DNA of 64,000 nt from DATFVJ01 sp963820395 (lineage in GTDB: Bacteria; Actinomycetota; Actinomycetes; Streptosporangiales; Streptosporangiaceae), in NCBI GenBank assembly GCA_963820395.1, contig CAWGAE010000012.1, positions 62,001-126,000 of the forward strand. The letters run 5' to 3'. Positions 52,448-61,483 of this stretch are shown here, in pieces. The stretch's first letter is position 1; every line of letters begins with the position of its first letter. A program made the translations under genes and the position numbers. The notes under the pieces are model-generated. The model was not told the origin of the DNA, did not search any database, and saw only the letters and a list, made by a program, of their open reading frames with translations.

Positions 52448-53158
52448 TCAGCCCCTTTCGCTGCCAAGGGCGGCGCCGACGGTGGCTGGGCCGAGGGCGT
52501 CGATGTATTTCTGGGCGGAGGTAACCCAGCCGAAGATCCCTCCCTGGGCCGCGACCATGGCGAGGCCAGCCCGCTGGAACTGCGGAAAGTAAGAACCCAC
52601 GCAGTCGGCGAGGACCAGGCACTCATAGCCGCGGTCGTTGGCCTCCCGGATCGTCGTGTGCACGCAAACCTCGGTGGTGACGCCGGTGACGACGAGGTTG
52701 TTGATCTTACGGGCGCGCAGCAGTTCGTCGAGGCCGGTGGCGTAGAACGCGCCCTTGCCCGGCTTGTCGATCACGGTCTCGCCCTCGACCGGTGCGAGTT
52801 CGTCGATGATGCCGTGGCCGTACTCGCCACGGATCAGGATGCGGCCCTTCGGGCCGGTGTCTCCGATACGCAGCGCGGGATTGCCCCTGTTCCTTTTCGA
52901 TGGCGGGCAGTCGGCTAGGTCCGGCCGGTGCCCTTCCCGCGTGTGGATCACTGTCAGCCCTGCGGACCGGGTGACCGCCAGGACCCGCTGCAGCGGCGGG
53001 ATGACCTCGCGGAGCCGGCTTACATCGTTGCCGAGGGTTTCCCCGAAGCCACCCGGCTCGACAAAGTCGCGCTGCATGTCGATGACCAGCAGCGCCGTGT
53101 GCTCGGGCTGGAAGACGTAGGCGGACGGGTCGGCGTCGACGAGCACCGCGTCAGGCAT
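52448..53158 (-). CDS. Cysteine hydrolase (isochorismatase fold), biuret-hydrolase paralogue
   Basis: 236 residues from ATG 53158. The catalytic triad of the family is present: Asp in TALLVIDMQRDFVEPGGFG, Lys in GRILIRGEYGHG, and Cys in VVTGVTTEVCVHTTIREANDRGYECLVLADC. The layout HTREGHRPDLADCPPSKRNRG and VIDKPGKGAFYATGLDELL is shared with biuret and ureidoacrylate amidohydrolases. It overlaps the upstream biuret-hydrolase gene by 8 bases and is followed after 5 bases by the permease. It may hydrolyse biuret, a ureide or a related amide. Confidence 0.88.
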   Translation of the reverse strand: MPDAVLVDADPSAYVFQPEHTALLVIDMQRDFVEPGGFGETLGNDVSRLREVIPPLQRVLAVTRSAGLTVIHTREGHRPDLADCPPSKRNRGNPALRIGDTGPKGRILIRGEYGHGIIDELAPVEGETVIDKPGKGAFYATGLDELLRARKINNLVVTGVTTEVCVHTTIREANDRGYECLVLADCVGSYFPQFQRAGLAMVAAQGGIFGWVTSAQKYIDALGPATVGAALGSERG

Positions 53159-53982
53159 GGCTGGCCTCGCCGGCCTCGCCGGTCCGCGCGGTTGCCGCGA
53201 TGACGTCGCCTGAGCTGGCGACGCAGCCGAACACCCCGCCCTGCATGGTGACCATCCGAAGCGCGGCGGCGTGGTTGGCGGCCTCTGTCGCGGCGGTGCA
53301 ATCGGCCAGAATGAGGCACTCGTAGCCGCGATCGTTGGCCTCGCGCATGGTGGTGTGCACGCAGACGTCTGTGGTGATGCCGGTGAGGATGATGTGGGTG
53401 ATGCCGTGCGCGCGGAGCACCAGGTCGATCCGGGTCGCGTAGAAGGCGCCCTTACCGGGCTTGTCGATGACGATCTCACCATCGGCTGGCCGCACCTCGG
53501 GCACGATCTGCCATCCGGGCTCGCCGTGGACGAGGATCCGGCCCTGCGGGCCGGGCGCGCCTATCTCCGCCCCCATACGGGCCGAGCGCCATCGCTTGTT
53601 AGCCGGGAGATCGGACAAGTCGGGAGGGTGACCCTCCCGGGTGTGGATGACCAGCATTCCGACGGATCTGGCGTGCGTGAGCATCCGGGCGGTTCCTGGC
53701 AGCCCCGCCCTGGTCAGGCTGATGTCATAGCCCATCCGGTCGACATAGCCGCCAGCGCCGCAGAAATCGGCCTGCCAGTCGATGCACATCAGCGCGACGC
53801 GCTCGGCGGCAACCGAGCCATCTATAGGGCCAGGTGTAGGGATCGGCGGCTACCGGGCCGAGATGGAAGCGCGGCATCGTTGCCGCGGCCGTAAACGGCT
53901 GGCCATTCGGCTGGCCATTGGGCCTTGCCTGGTGGCGATGCGTTGACTGGTGCTGGGTCATGGGACCGGCATGAGCTGGCAT
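53151..53982 (-). pseudogene. Biuret amidohydrolase-like (BiuH), one-base frameshift
   Basis: The gene begins at ATG 53982 (GAGGAG upstream): MPAHAGPMTQHQSTHRHQ and further PVAADPYTWPY, which in known BiuH proteins precedes a DG-x-x-x-P-x-x-T-AL segment. Here the frame breaks: one extra base at about 53823 follows WPY, and the rest, DGSVAAERVALMCIDWQADFCGAGGYVDRMGYD to the end, is in the next frame. The body is intact: catalytic Asp in CIDWQADFC, RILVHGEPGW, VVDKPGKGAFYAT-like VIDKPGKGAFYAT, Cys in GITTDVCVHTTMREANDRGYECL. An internal ATG at 53789 could give a shortened protein. The frameshift may be a sequencing error. Confidence 0.82.
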
Positions 53983-53992
53983 GGTCTTCTCC

Positions 53993-55482
53993 TCAGGGAC
54001 AGTGAGTCGCCGGCAACGCGGGGTGCAGCAGATCCGCGCCGAGTTCAGCGAGGACCGAATCGGAGAACGCGGGCCCGATCAGGGAGACGCTCGCGGGCCT
54101 GCCGTCGGAAGTCCGACCGGCCGGCACGGTGATCACCGCGAGGTCGAGGAGATTGGCGAACTGCGTGTAACGGCCGAGCCGGCTGTTGCGCTCGATCGGC
54201 TGCTCCTTGATCTGCTCGATCGTGTAAGTAGTCGGGACGGTCGGCAGCAGCAGCATGTCCGCGCGCTCCCACAGCTGGTCTGTCCACCTGGACAGCTCGC
54301 GGAGCCGGTGCATGGCGCGGAACGTGGCCACGGCGTCATGGCGGTGGCCGCTCTCGATCACCTGGCGGGTTACCGGGAGCACGTCCCGCGGATGGGCGAG
54401 CAAAAACTCCTGCAGGTCCGCGAGCCGCTCGGCGACCCACGGACCGCGGTAGAGCAGGTCGCCCGCCTCGAGCAACGGCGTGATGTCTGTCTCGAAGACC
54501 TCGGTGATCCTGGTTCTCCCGGCCGGTTCAGCAGCCTCCGGGCCACCGGCGATCCCGGCGGGCCCGCTCTCCTTGGCAGCAGCGATGGCCTTCGCCACCC
54601 GGCCGACTGAGGCGTGGTATGCCGAGCGCATAGCATCGTCGCCACAGAAATCCAGGTCCTGGCCGACCGCGATGCGCACCCGCCGCGCGGCCAGGCCCGG
54701 TGGCCCTGGGGTTGCCCCCCGGGAGCCGGCCAGGGCACCGGGCGCGACCACGGGTCGGCTGGGTTGTATCCGGCGATCACCGACAGCACGGCCGCCGTAT
54801 CACCGACGTCGGCCGCGAAGACGCTGACGCAATCTAACGAACGGCAGGCGGGCACCACACCGGCGGTTGAGACCAGGCCCCGGGTCGGCTTGCAGCCGAC
54901 TATCCCGTTCATCGCCGCCGGGACACGGCCAGACCCGGCCGTGTCGGTGCCCAGCGCGAAGGGGACCTCGCCAGCTGCCACGGCCACCGCGGACCCGGAA
55001 CTCGATCCGCCCGAGATGAGCCGTCCGCCGAAGACGCTCTCACAGGCGCCAAACGGGGAACGGACCCCGGTCAGCCCGGTGGCGAACTGGTCGAGGTTCG
55101 TCTTCCCGACGAGAATCGCGCCCGCGTCAAGCAGGCGGCGCACCGATTCGGCGCTGCGCCCGGGCCAGTATGCGAAAGCGGGACAGGCTGCGGTCGTCGG
55201 GAGGTCCGCGGCGTCGATGTTGTCCTTGATCGCGAACGGGATGCCGAACATCGGCAGGCCCGATAGGTCACCCGCCCGTTTGCGGCGGAGACGGGCCAGC
55301 TCATCGGCTCGCCGTCGCAGCCGCTCAGCGGGCATCCGGGAGATCCAGATGGGATTCTCGCCGCGGCCGCGGCTCAGCAGAAGATCGATGACGTCACGCG
55401 GATCGGCCCGCCCGTCCGCATATGCCATAAGAAGAGCACGCACCCCGGGCGTACGCACCGGCATCTGTGACTCGGTCAGCAT
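53993..55482 (-). pseudogene. atzF: Allophanate hydrolase (AtzF, amidase domain), frameshifted
   Basis: AtzF splits allophanate to ammonia and carbon dioxide, the last step of biuret breakdown. From ATG 55482: PMFGIPFAIKDNIDAADLPTT (catalytic Lys), ISGGSSSGSAVAVAAGEVPFALGTDTAGSGR (cis-Ser and nucleophile Ser), NGIVGCKPTRGLVSTAGVVPACRSLDCVSVF. At the C6 run 54715-54720 the frame shifts; one more base there would restore PAPGGATPGPPGLAARRVRIAVG and the remaining 230 residues. The total of about 496 codons is the amidase domain only, without the C-terminal AtzF domain of larger family members. It ends 10 bases before the BiuH-like gene. The homopolymer makes an assembly error plausible. Confidence 0.82.
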
Positions 55483-55485
55483 ATT

Positions 55486-55498
55486 GTCGATTGTCGAC
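55486..55498. promoter_or_regulatory. Possible GntR operator at the atzF start
   Basis: GTCGA-TTG-TCGAC is a 13-base palindrome lying 4 bases upstream of the atzF ATG; ATTGTCGA is directly repeated in it. An FCD-type GntR regulator is encoded next door. No Shine-Dalgarno sequence precedes the ATG, so the transcript may be leaderless; this is an inference. Confidence 0.4.
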
Positions 55499-55601
55499 GG
55501 AACTGTAACAGGCGTTAGCGTGTTTTGTTACGGCAATGTTTCCGGTTTCCTTGGCCGTGGCGCGGCTGGCCAAGGTCCGCGGCGCAGGACATGTTCGCGG
55601 C

Positions 55602-56273
55602 TCAGGGGAAGAAATCACGGCTGCCGTGCAGTGTCAGCTCGGCAAGCACGGCCTCCGGCTGGCCCGCGGCGACGGCCTCGAAAAGCCGGAGGTGGCGCCG
55701 CACCCCCTCGCCCGGGCTGCGCTGCTCGGCCTCCCGGCGCAGGTTCGCCGCCATGTAGAGCTGCAACTTCATGATGATGGGCTCGTAGACGAGCAGCAGC
55801 TGCCGGTGCCCGGCGAGGGCAGCCAGGGCCACATGGAAGCGGCAATGGGCGCGGGCCTCCTGAAAACGGGCGCCAGATTCCGCGGCCAACGCCATCGACT
55901 GAAGCGCCGCCTCGAGCTCGCGAAGATTGGTCTTGTCCTTGACGGGCAGCGCCGTTTCCACGACGAACCGCTCGAGCACATCCCGCAGGCTGAACAGCTC
56001 GTCCACATCGGTCCTGGAAAGCCGCGCCACCCTGGCGCCCCGCCGTGGCAGGTGCTCGACAAGGCCCTGCTGGCCGAGCAGTCTCAGCGCTTCACGCAAC
56101 GGCGCCCGGCTGATCCCGAAACGACGGGTTAGATGCTCTTCAACGAGTCGTTCGCCGGGTGCAAGCACACCGCTGAGAATCTCCTCGCGCAGCCTGTTGA
56201 CCGACAGTTCGACCAGGCTCGCGGACTCCAGCGCCCAGTTCGAGCCCGTGAGGTCGGACATCTGCCTGCCCAT
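55602..56273 (-). CDS. GntR-family (FCD subfamily) transcriptional regulator
   Basis: 223 residues. N-terminal winged helix: LVELSVNRLREEILSGVLAPGERLVEEHLTRRFGISRAPLREALRLLGQQGLVEHLPRRGARV; C-terminal all-helical FCD domain with DVDELFSLRDVLERFVVETAL, AHCRFHVALAALAGHRQLLLVYEPI and a conserved His/Arg/Asp cluster typical of carboxylate- or metal-bound effectors. It starts at ATG 56273. It is 120 bases upstream of atzF on the same strand and probably controls the biuret operon. Confidence 0.92.
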   Translation of the reverse strand: MGRQMSDLTGSNWALESASLVELSVNRLREEILSGVLAPGERLVEEHLTRRFGISRAPLREALRLLGQQGLVEHLPRRGARVARLSRTDVDELFSLRDVLERFVVETALPVKDKTNLRELEAALQSMALAAESGARFQEARAHCRFHVALAALAGHRQLLLVYEPIIMKLQLYMAANLRREAEQRSPGEGVRRHLRLFEAVAAGQPEAVLAELTLHGSRDFFP

Positions 56274-56632
56274 CTCGCACCCTGTCGCTGTTGAACCCTG
56301 TCAGATGACCATACGGTGCCGCGAGGACCCGCGCGCCCCCGGACACCTTTCGGCGACGGCGTGAACGGACGGTGACCCTCATGCACAGGCGCTCCGGGAC
56401 GCGCTGGTGCTCCTCGACCAGGTGCCCGCGGCGGTGACCGGCGCCGATCTGCTGGTGCTGGCTCCGTGGGTGATCTTCGGAGCCGGTCTGGTGGCGAAGT
56501 GCCACCGCCTGCTGAGCCTTCGCCGCGCTTCTCACCGGCGGCACTCAGCGTCCTGGCCGGAGTCCTCCAAGGCCCATGGGCCGGGTTCGGCTATCGTCAC
56601 GTGCCGAGATCATGACGGCCTTTGCGCTCTTG
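56274..56632. other. No supported gene
   Basis: On the plus strand about 56407-56530 a frame reads LLDQVPAAVTGADLLVLAPWVIFGAGLVAKCHRLL, which looks like part of a membrane protein, but start and family are unclear. I treat it as a possible relic. Confidence 0.3.
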
Positions 56633-57085
56633 TCACCGCAGGTCAGCGGCTGGGACGCAGTCGCATGCCGGGCAGTACCGTGTCTGCGGGGCGCGCGCCA
56701 GCGTGGCCTCTGGGATGGCGGCGGCACACTGCTCGCAGCGCCCGAAACGGCCTGCCTCAAGCCGGGCGAGCGCCTCGTCGACATCGGCAAGGGCGCGACG
56801 GGCGGCCACCGCACGCCCCATAAGCTCGCGCAGCCCGCGCCGGGCACTTTCTGGGATGCCGCTGGAGCCCGGGCCGCCAGCGCTAGCTGCTGCCTCGGCG
56901 TCATGGAATGCCAATGACAATTCGGTGACCTGCAACAGCCGCGCCTGCCATATGGCTTCGAGCGCAACGCGCCAGTGGGGCAGTGACAGAGCCGCTGGAG
57001 GCGGCCCGGTCACCGCGGGTCGCCCCGTTGCCCGGTCGGCTCTCGCGGCCGCGAGCCGCCGTGGTCCAGCCAGGTTCGCGGGCAT
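56633..57085 (-). CDS. DksA/TraR-like zinc-finger protein
   Basis: 150 residues from ATG 57085 with GGAGG about 10 bases upstream. After a basic N-terminus come two predicted helices (VALEAIWQARLLQVTELSLAFHDAEA; LRELMGRAVAARRALADVDEALARLEAGRFGRCEQC) and the C4 zinc finger CEQC-x-x-AIPEATL-x-x-x-PQTRYCPAC. The layout matches DksA/TraR RNA-polymerase secondary-channel proteins, which in actinobacteria are often short, uncharacterised forms. The conserved Asp pair of DksA is not evident. Confidence 0.78.
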   Translation of the reverse strand: MPANLAGPRRLAAARADRATGRPAVTGPPPAALSLPHWRVALEAIWQARLLQVTELSLAFHDAEAAASAGGPGSSGIPESARRGLRELMGRAVAARRALADVDEALARLEAGRFGRCEQCAAAIPEATLARAPQTRYCPACDCVPAADLR

Positions 57086-57278
57086 AAATGTACGGCCTCC
57101 TTCGGACTTGCCGGCCAGCCCAGCCGGCTGTGTTCGTCGATTTCCGGCTGGTACTGGCCAGCGAACCTGCCGCCGATGGAGGAGCAGTGGGGCAGACGTG
57201 GCAACTGGATGGAGACGGCCGCGGCTGGTGTGATCTCTGGTTGCGGGCACCCGCCCGGCTGGCACAGCTGTCAGCCGC

Positions 57279-57584
57279 TCATAGCCTGCAGAATCTCGCC
57301 CACTCATCCCGGCTGGGCGCGATCTCGTCGAAGAGGTGCTGACCTCGTTCTGTCAACTGGACGATGCTGCCGCGCCCGGACTCGCGATGGGGTTCCCGGG
57401 TGACGATTCCGGCCTTCTCGAGCCGGTCGAGGCGCACGCTTACGGTGCCATGTCGGCCGAGGAAACCGCCGGGGCTGCGCGGCAGTCGGTTCGCGGCGGG
57501 CCAGATGCGCGTCAGCCCGCAGATAGCAGTCTCCGCTCCAGGCGCCCCGGACGCCCTCGGCATCCGCAGCCTGATGCAAACCAA
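57279..57584 (-). pseudogene. MarR/winged-helix regulator fragment
   Basis: The piece GTVSVRLDRLEKAGIVTREPHRES and IVQLTERGQHLFDEIAP is the recognition-helix and wing region of a MarR-type regulator. The preceding helices are out of frame or absent and the C-terminal dimer helices are missing. Confidence 0.55.
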
Positions 57585-57603
57585 GCCACGGGGTGATGGC
57601 TAC

Positions 57604-57798
57604 TCATCCGTCAACTAGGCGCAGCGCCCCCGACGGGCACTGCGCGACCGCCCGGCGCGCCATGTCGGCGTCCGCGGGTCCGACATCCTCGGTCAGCAGC
57701 GCCACGATCCCCTCGTCGTCCTGGTCGAAGACAGCGGGTGCGGTGACCAGGCACATCCCGGACCCAATGCACACGTCCCGGTCCGCCTCGACTCGCAT
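57604..57798 (-). CDS. [3Fe-4S]-type ferredoxin, P450 partner
   Basis: 64 residues. VEADRDVCIGSGMCLVTAPAVFDQDDEGIV and AVAQCPSGALRL show the C-x5-C ... C-P spacing of single-cluster ferredoxins that deliver electrons to actinobacterial P450s. GGAGG at 57807-57811 fits ATG 57798; an upstream in-frame GTG at 57813 is less likely. It begins 16 bases after the P450 stop, so the two are co-translated. Confidence 0.92.
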   Translation of the reverse strand: MRVEADRDVCIGSGMCLVTAPAVFDQDDEGIVALLTEDVGPADADMARRAVAQCPSGALRLVDG

Positions 57799-57813
57799 CC
57801 GGATCGCCTCCAC

Positions 57814-59013
57814 TCACCAGGTGACCGGGAGCGAATGCAACCCGTAGACCACGTGGTAGGAACGGAAACCGATCTGTTCGAAGGGCACCGCCAGGGCGAG
57901 ACCGGGGAAGCGCCGCAGCAAGGCCGGGAACGCGATCTTCATCTCCATCCGCGCCAGCGGAGCTCCCAAGCAGTGGTGCACTCCGTGCCCGAACGCAAGG
58001 TGGCCCGGTGCGCCGCGGGTCACGTCGAGCCGTTCGGGGTCCATGACCAGTGCCGGGTCGCGGTTGGCTGCTGGCAGCGCGCACACCACAAGCTCACCGG
58101 CGGGGATGGCGTGACCGGCGAGGTTTACCGAGGTGGTCGTGGTCCTCGGGATCCCGGAATGCACGATGCTCAGCCACCGCAGCAGCTCCTCGACGGCCGG
58201 CTCCACCTGCGCGGCATCGTCGCGCACCATGGCCAACTGCTCGGGGTGGCGCAGCAACGCGAGGGTGCCGAGCCCGAGCATGTTTGACGTCGTCTCGTGC
58301 CCCGCGACCAGCAGCAGGCCTGCGATACCGACGAGCTCGTCGGTACTGAGCTCGTCACCGTGTTCGCGCACGAGCATACCGAGCATGTCTTCGCCAGGTG
58401 AGGCCTGCGCGCGAGCGACCTGTCCCCGCATGTACTCGCGGCTCTCCTGGTGCAGCGCCATGCGTTCCTCGATCGGCAACGACACATCGAGTTGGCGGCG
58501 TGTGCGCTGCTGGAACTCCGCGCGATCGGAATAAGGCACGCCGAGCAGCTCACAGATCACGAACGACGGCACGGGCAGGGCGAACGTCGAGACGAGGTCG
58601 GCTGGTGGGCCGGCCCGCTCAAGACCGTCGAGGTGGCTCTCGACAATCTCGACGATCCGCGGCTGCAGCCTGCGCATCCGGCGCACCGTGAACTCCGGCG
58701 TCAGCAACCGCCGCAGACGGGTGTGCTCCGGCGGATCGAAAGCCAGCATCTGACCAGCTCGCCGCTTCGCGATCTCGTCCTCGCTGAACTCCGGTCGGAT
58801 CGACCCTGGGAACCCCGCGCTGGCGTTGCTGAACCGAGCCGGATCGGAGAGCACCTCACGGACGTCCCCGTACCGAGTCACCAGATGGGCCGACATCCCG
58901 AGGGGAGTCACCACCCGGCGCACGCCTTCGTTCTCCCGTACTCGAGTGAGTTCGTCGACCGGATCGAACTGGATGCGCTGCATGTGCAACGGCATCACCG
59001 GCGTCTCAGTCAT
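57814..59013 (-). CDS. Cytochrome P450
   Basis: 399 residues, soluble bacterial type. The I-helix oxygen-activation motif is LLLVAGHETTSNML, the K-helix ExxR is in VEELLRW, and the heme loop is FGHGVHHCLGAPLARMEM with ligand Cys348. The region FDPPEHTRLRRLLTPEFTVRRM is the C-helix. The start at ATG 59013 has GGAGG upstream. Overall it resembles CYP105/CYP107-type hydroxylases. The substrate is unknown; the ferredoxin follows directly. Confidence 0.93.
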   Translation of the reverse strand: MTETPVMPLHMQRIQFDPVDELTRVRENEGVRRVVTPLGMSAHLVTRYGDVREVLSDPARFSNASAGFPGSIRPEFSEDEIAKRRAGQMLAFDPPEHTRLRRLLTPEFTVRRMRRLQPRIVEIVESHLDGLERAGPPADLVSTFALPVPSFVICELLGVPYSDRAEFQQRTRRQLDVSLPIEERMALHQESREYMRGQVARAQASPGEDMLGMLVREHGDELSTDELVGIAGLLLVAGHETTSNMLGLGTLALLRHPEQLAMVRDDAAQVEPAVEELLRWLSIVHSGIPRTTTTSVNLAGHAIPAGELVVCALPAANRDPALVMDPERLDVTRGAPGHLAFGHGVHHCLGAPLARMEMKIAFPALLRRFPGLALAVPFEQIGFRSYHVVYGLHSLPVTW

Positions 59014-59167
59014 GGTGGCCCTCCGCGGCGACCTGCACCTCAACGACCCCGACGTTACCACCAAGCGACAGCTCGCTAGCGCTAGCGCCGGGCGGCACCC
59101 GCTGCCCCGTACTTCGATCAGGGCTACGTTGGCTTAACGCCGTCAGCGCGTGCGGCCTGCGCAAGGA

Positions 59168-59470
59168 TCAGGCTCCGGGCACGTGGTATGCGAGGAGCGG
59201 CACCCAGCGGACTGCGGGGGCGGACGTCACGCCGCCGGCCGCCAGCGCCGCCCCCAGCCGCGCCTGCATGAACGCCTCCTGGTCCGCCCGGGCGGACCAA
59301 ACCTCCGTCACGATGAAGGTGCCGTCGTCAGCGGTGCCGGCCGCATGCGAGAGCAACCCGGGTGGCCAGTTCCCCTCGCCTGTCTGCATGTCGATTCCCA
59401 GCTGCCTGTTGACCGCGGCGTATTCGGCCTCGCCCAGACCAGTGAACTCCAGGACCAGCGCCTCGGACAT
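59168..59470 (-). CDS. ABM-fold (antibiotic biosynthesis monooxygenase-like) small protein
   Basis: 100 residues with the dimeric alpha/beta-barrel pattern EYAAVNRQLGIDMQTGEGNWPPGLLSHAAGTADDGTFIVTEVWSARADQEAFMQARLGAAL. The segment TFIVTEVW-x-S-x-x-x-x-x-x-F is typical of ABM/YdhR-like domains, where family members are small monooxygenases, heme oxygenases or proteins without known activity. Start at ATG 59470. It is upstream of the P450 on the same strand, 150 bases away. Confidence 0.75.
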   Translation of the reverse strand: MSEALVLEFTGLGEAEYAAVNRQLGIDMQTGEGNWPPGLLSHAAGTADDGTFIVTEVWSARADQEAFMQARLGAALAAGGVTSAPAVRWVPLLAYHVPGA

Positions 59471-59779
59471 CGAAACTCCTTCGCGGCTTCCAGTTCCACA
59501 GCGCCCAGCATCGGCGCCCCCGTATGTGACGGCGCCGCCTGGCCCAGACCGGCCTGCCAGCCCGGACCCTGTATCCAGGCGATGAACCGGGTTCCCCCCG
59601 GATTCCCCGACGACGTCCCCTCCTGATCATGCCACGTCCCAGACGAGACCGTGCGGCCGACGACGCCGGCCCCGCTGACAGTCTGCCCCACAGCAGCCCG
59701 GTCTGGGCCCGCCTTCCACCCTGCTGGGCGGTCCACGCGTCTCGGTCTGGTTCGCGGTCACGCGCAAAAACGATCTCAG
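59471..59779. other. No gene recognised
   Basis: The stretch between the ABM-fold gene and the M23 relic contains no supportable gene. Confidence 0.35.
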
Positions 59780-59947
59780 GAAAGATCCGCGACGTACGCG
59801 CTGACCGTCGTGCACCCGCACCGAGCCGGGCTTGAGGTGTGCGTAGCGGAGGAACAGGCCCGGCCCGATCTTGACCGTGATGTGATTCCCGACCGTCTTC
59901 TCAATCGGCGGGATCGCTGGCGGACGGGGTGGGTGGTTGTGCGGCAA
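59780..59947 (-). pseudogene. M23 peptidase (LytM) fragment
   Basis: The minus strand reads VGNHITVKIGPGLFLRYAHLKPGSVRVHDGQRVRRG, the region around the catalytic His of M23 metallopeptidases (YAHL-x-PGS-x-x-V-x-x-GQ-x-V-x-RG). The rest of the domain is lacking. Confidence 0.65.
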
Positions 59948-60115
59948 ACCGTCCGACGAAGGAGCCAGCGGCGATGGGCCGCTGACGAGTCATCAACGTC
60001 GCCGCGTCATTCTGTTGTGCCGGTTGATTTGGGTGCAGCACCTCGTGCGATGACACGAGTGCCGGGGGAATGAACGCCGCCTAAACGGCTTGACGCGATG
60101 GCCGGGTGCCACCGG

Positions 60116-60676
60116 TCACACTGAACGTCCGAGAAAGGCGGCGAGCTGGTCGGCCGGGCACGCCCCAGCAGGAGCCTCGAGCCTAGGCCCAAAGGGGGCC
60201 ACTCCGTCGTCCCCGCGGAAGTCGTCGGTGAGCGACTGCTGTACCTGGGCAAGGAGCTGGGCGGCAAGATCGGGGTCCAAGTTGGTCGACTGACCCGTCG
60301 CGCGAGCCAGGTCCCAGCCGTGCGTGAACTGGTCGGTGCTGACCATCATCATCAAAAACGCACCGGGGACCTCTGCGAAAGGCAAGGTGACGGTCTTTTC
60401 GAGGGCGCCCGCAGACCCGAAGGCCTCAAGCGCGCCGTTGGCCGTCTCGTCGTAATGACTGAGGAGGTCTCCGGCCGTGAAATCCTGCTCTGCGACCGTG
60501 CCCTCCCCGGTCGCAATGGCGCTCGCAGCGAACCGGGGAGCGCCGACCACGTGATTGATCAGAGCCCGCACGTTCCACGACTTGCACGGGGTCGAGTCCT
60601 CGAACTGACTGGGCTTGATGTTCACCAGGACCCCTCGGGTACTGGCAAACGCCCTGGCGAGCGATTGGGTGGCCAT
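60116..60676 (-). CDS. TIGR03086-type DinB-like metal-binding protein
   Basis: 186 residues. The four-helix DinB/MDMPI fold is indicated by FEDSTPCKSWNVRALINHVVGAPRFAASAI (first His ligand) and MMVSTDQFTHGWDLARATGQ (second His and Asp), as in the actinobacterial TIGR03086 family. Members are thought to be mycothiol-dependent or related metal-binding enzymes; no substrate is known. ATG 60676 with GGAGC upstream. Confidence 0.85.
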   Translation of the reverse strand: MATQSLARAFASTRGVLVNIKPSQFEDSTPCKSWNVRALINHVVGAPRFAASAIATGEGTVAEQDFTAGDLLSHYDETANGALEAFGSAGALEKTVTLPFAEVPGAFLMMMVSTDQFTHGWDLARATGQSTNLDPDLAAQLLAQVQQSLTDDFRGDDGVAPFGPRLEAPAGACPADQLAAFLGRSV

Positions 60677-60703
60677 AGCTGCTCCTTCTTGGTTCGGTGC
60701 TTG

Positions 60704-60958
60704 CTACTTGAAAAACCGGTACGTGAGGTGTGTGAGACCAGGCGCTTCGACCGCACGAGCCTGCTCGAGCTTGGCCGCTGAGCCGTCGAGGTTGTCGAAC
60801 AGGCGTGCGCCCTCGCCGAGGAGTACGGGCACCACGTGGATCTCCATTTCATCGATCAAGCCGGCAGCGAGGTATCCAATCGGGTTCTGCTGGCCCTGGT
60901 TCTCGCCGGCGACGAAGCCGTCCAGCGACATCGTAATCTCGAGCCTCAGCTTGTTCAT
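60704..60958 (-). pseudogene. Dihydrofolate reductase (RibD C-domain) family protein, internal deletion
   Basis: The frame is open but only 84 residues, against about 190 in the family. MNKLRLEITMSLDGFVAG is the normal start; after GENQGQQNP it jumps to YLAAGLIDEMEIHVVPVLLGEGARLFDNLDG, which is the C-terminal strand-helix-strand of the same family. About 100 residues in between are deleted in frame. It follows the TIGR03086-type gene in the same direction of transcription. Confidence 0.75.
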
Positions 60959-61361
60959 CGCGCCTCCTCGAGGTCGCTACCTATGACGGCTCCGTGGTGC
61001 GTCATTCATCGTCGGATCCATGATCGACTGGTCTCGCGGGGAAATCGCGGACGGTGATATGTTTTGCGCAGGTTGCGAGCGTCAGCGTCAGGCCCTGCCT
61101 TTCGAACGGCGACTCTCGGTTCGCAGCGGGGGTGATCCGGGTGACGGCCAGGTGGATCGGGCCAGGTGCGCAAAGCGCAAGTTCCCCGGCCAGGGCCGAT
61201 CGAGGCGGAGGTGACCGCGGTGCAGCCAGCACGTGCCCGGGCCGCCGGCACCCCGGGCAAGCTGAGACGTAGCGTCGTCTGCTCGTACTCCCGTCGGCAC
61301 ATCGACCTGTTACGCGTCGCCGGCGCCCTGTGGCCGGGTTCCGGAGGCCGATCCTCCCATT
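60959..61361. other. No gene recognised
   Basis: About 400 bases between the deleted reductase gene and the operator at 61362; frames exist but none with recognisable features. Confidence 0.35.
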
Positions 61362-61379
61362 TAGCTGACCGTTCAGTTA
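61362..61379 (+). promoter_or_regulatory. TetR-type operator candidate
   Basis: TAGCTGACCGTTCAGTTA is an 18-base imperfect palindrome (14 of 18 positions symmetrical), about 105 bases upstream of the first LLM monooxygenase gene. The form is typical of TetR-family operators; no TetR gene is in the window. Confidence 0.5.
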
Positions 61380-61483
61380 GCACCAGCAATGTCGGCAGCG
61401 GGCCCATCCCGCGGTTGCGGACCGCGTCGGCGTGCCCATCGACGTGACCGTGCCCATCGACCAAAAGGGAGCGAGTTCTGCCC

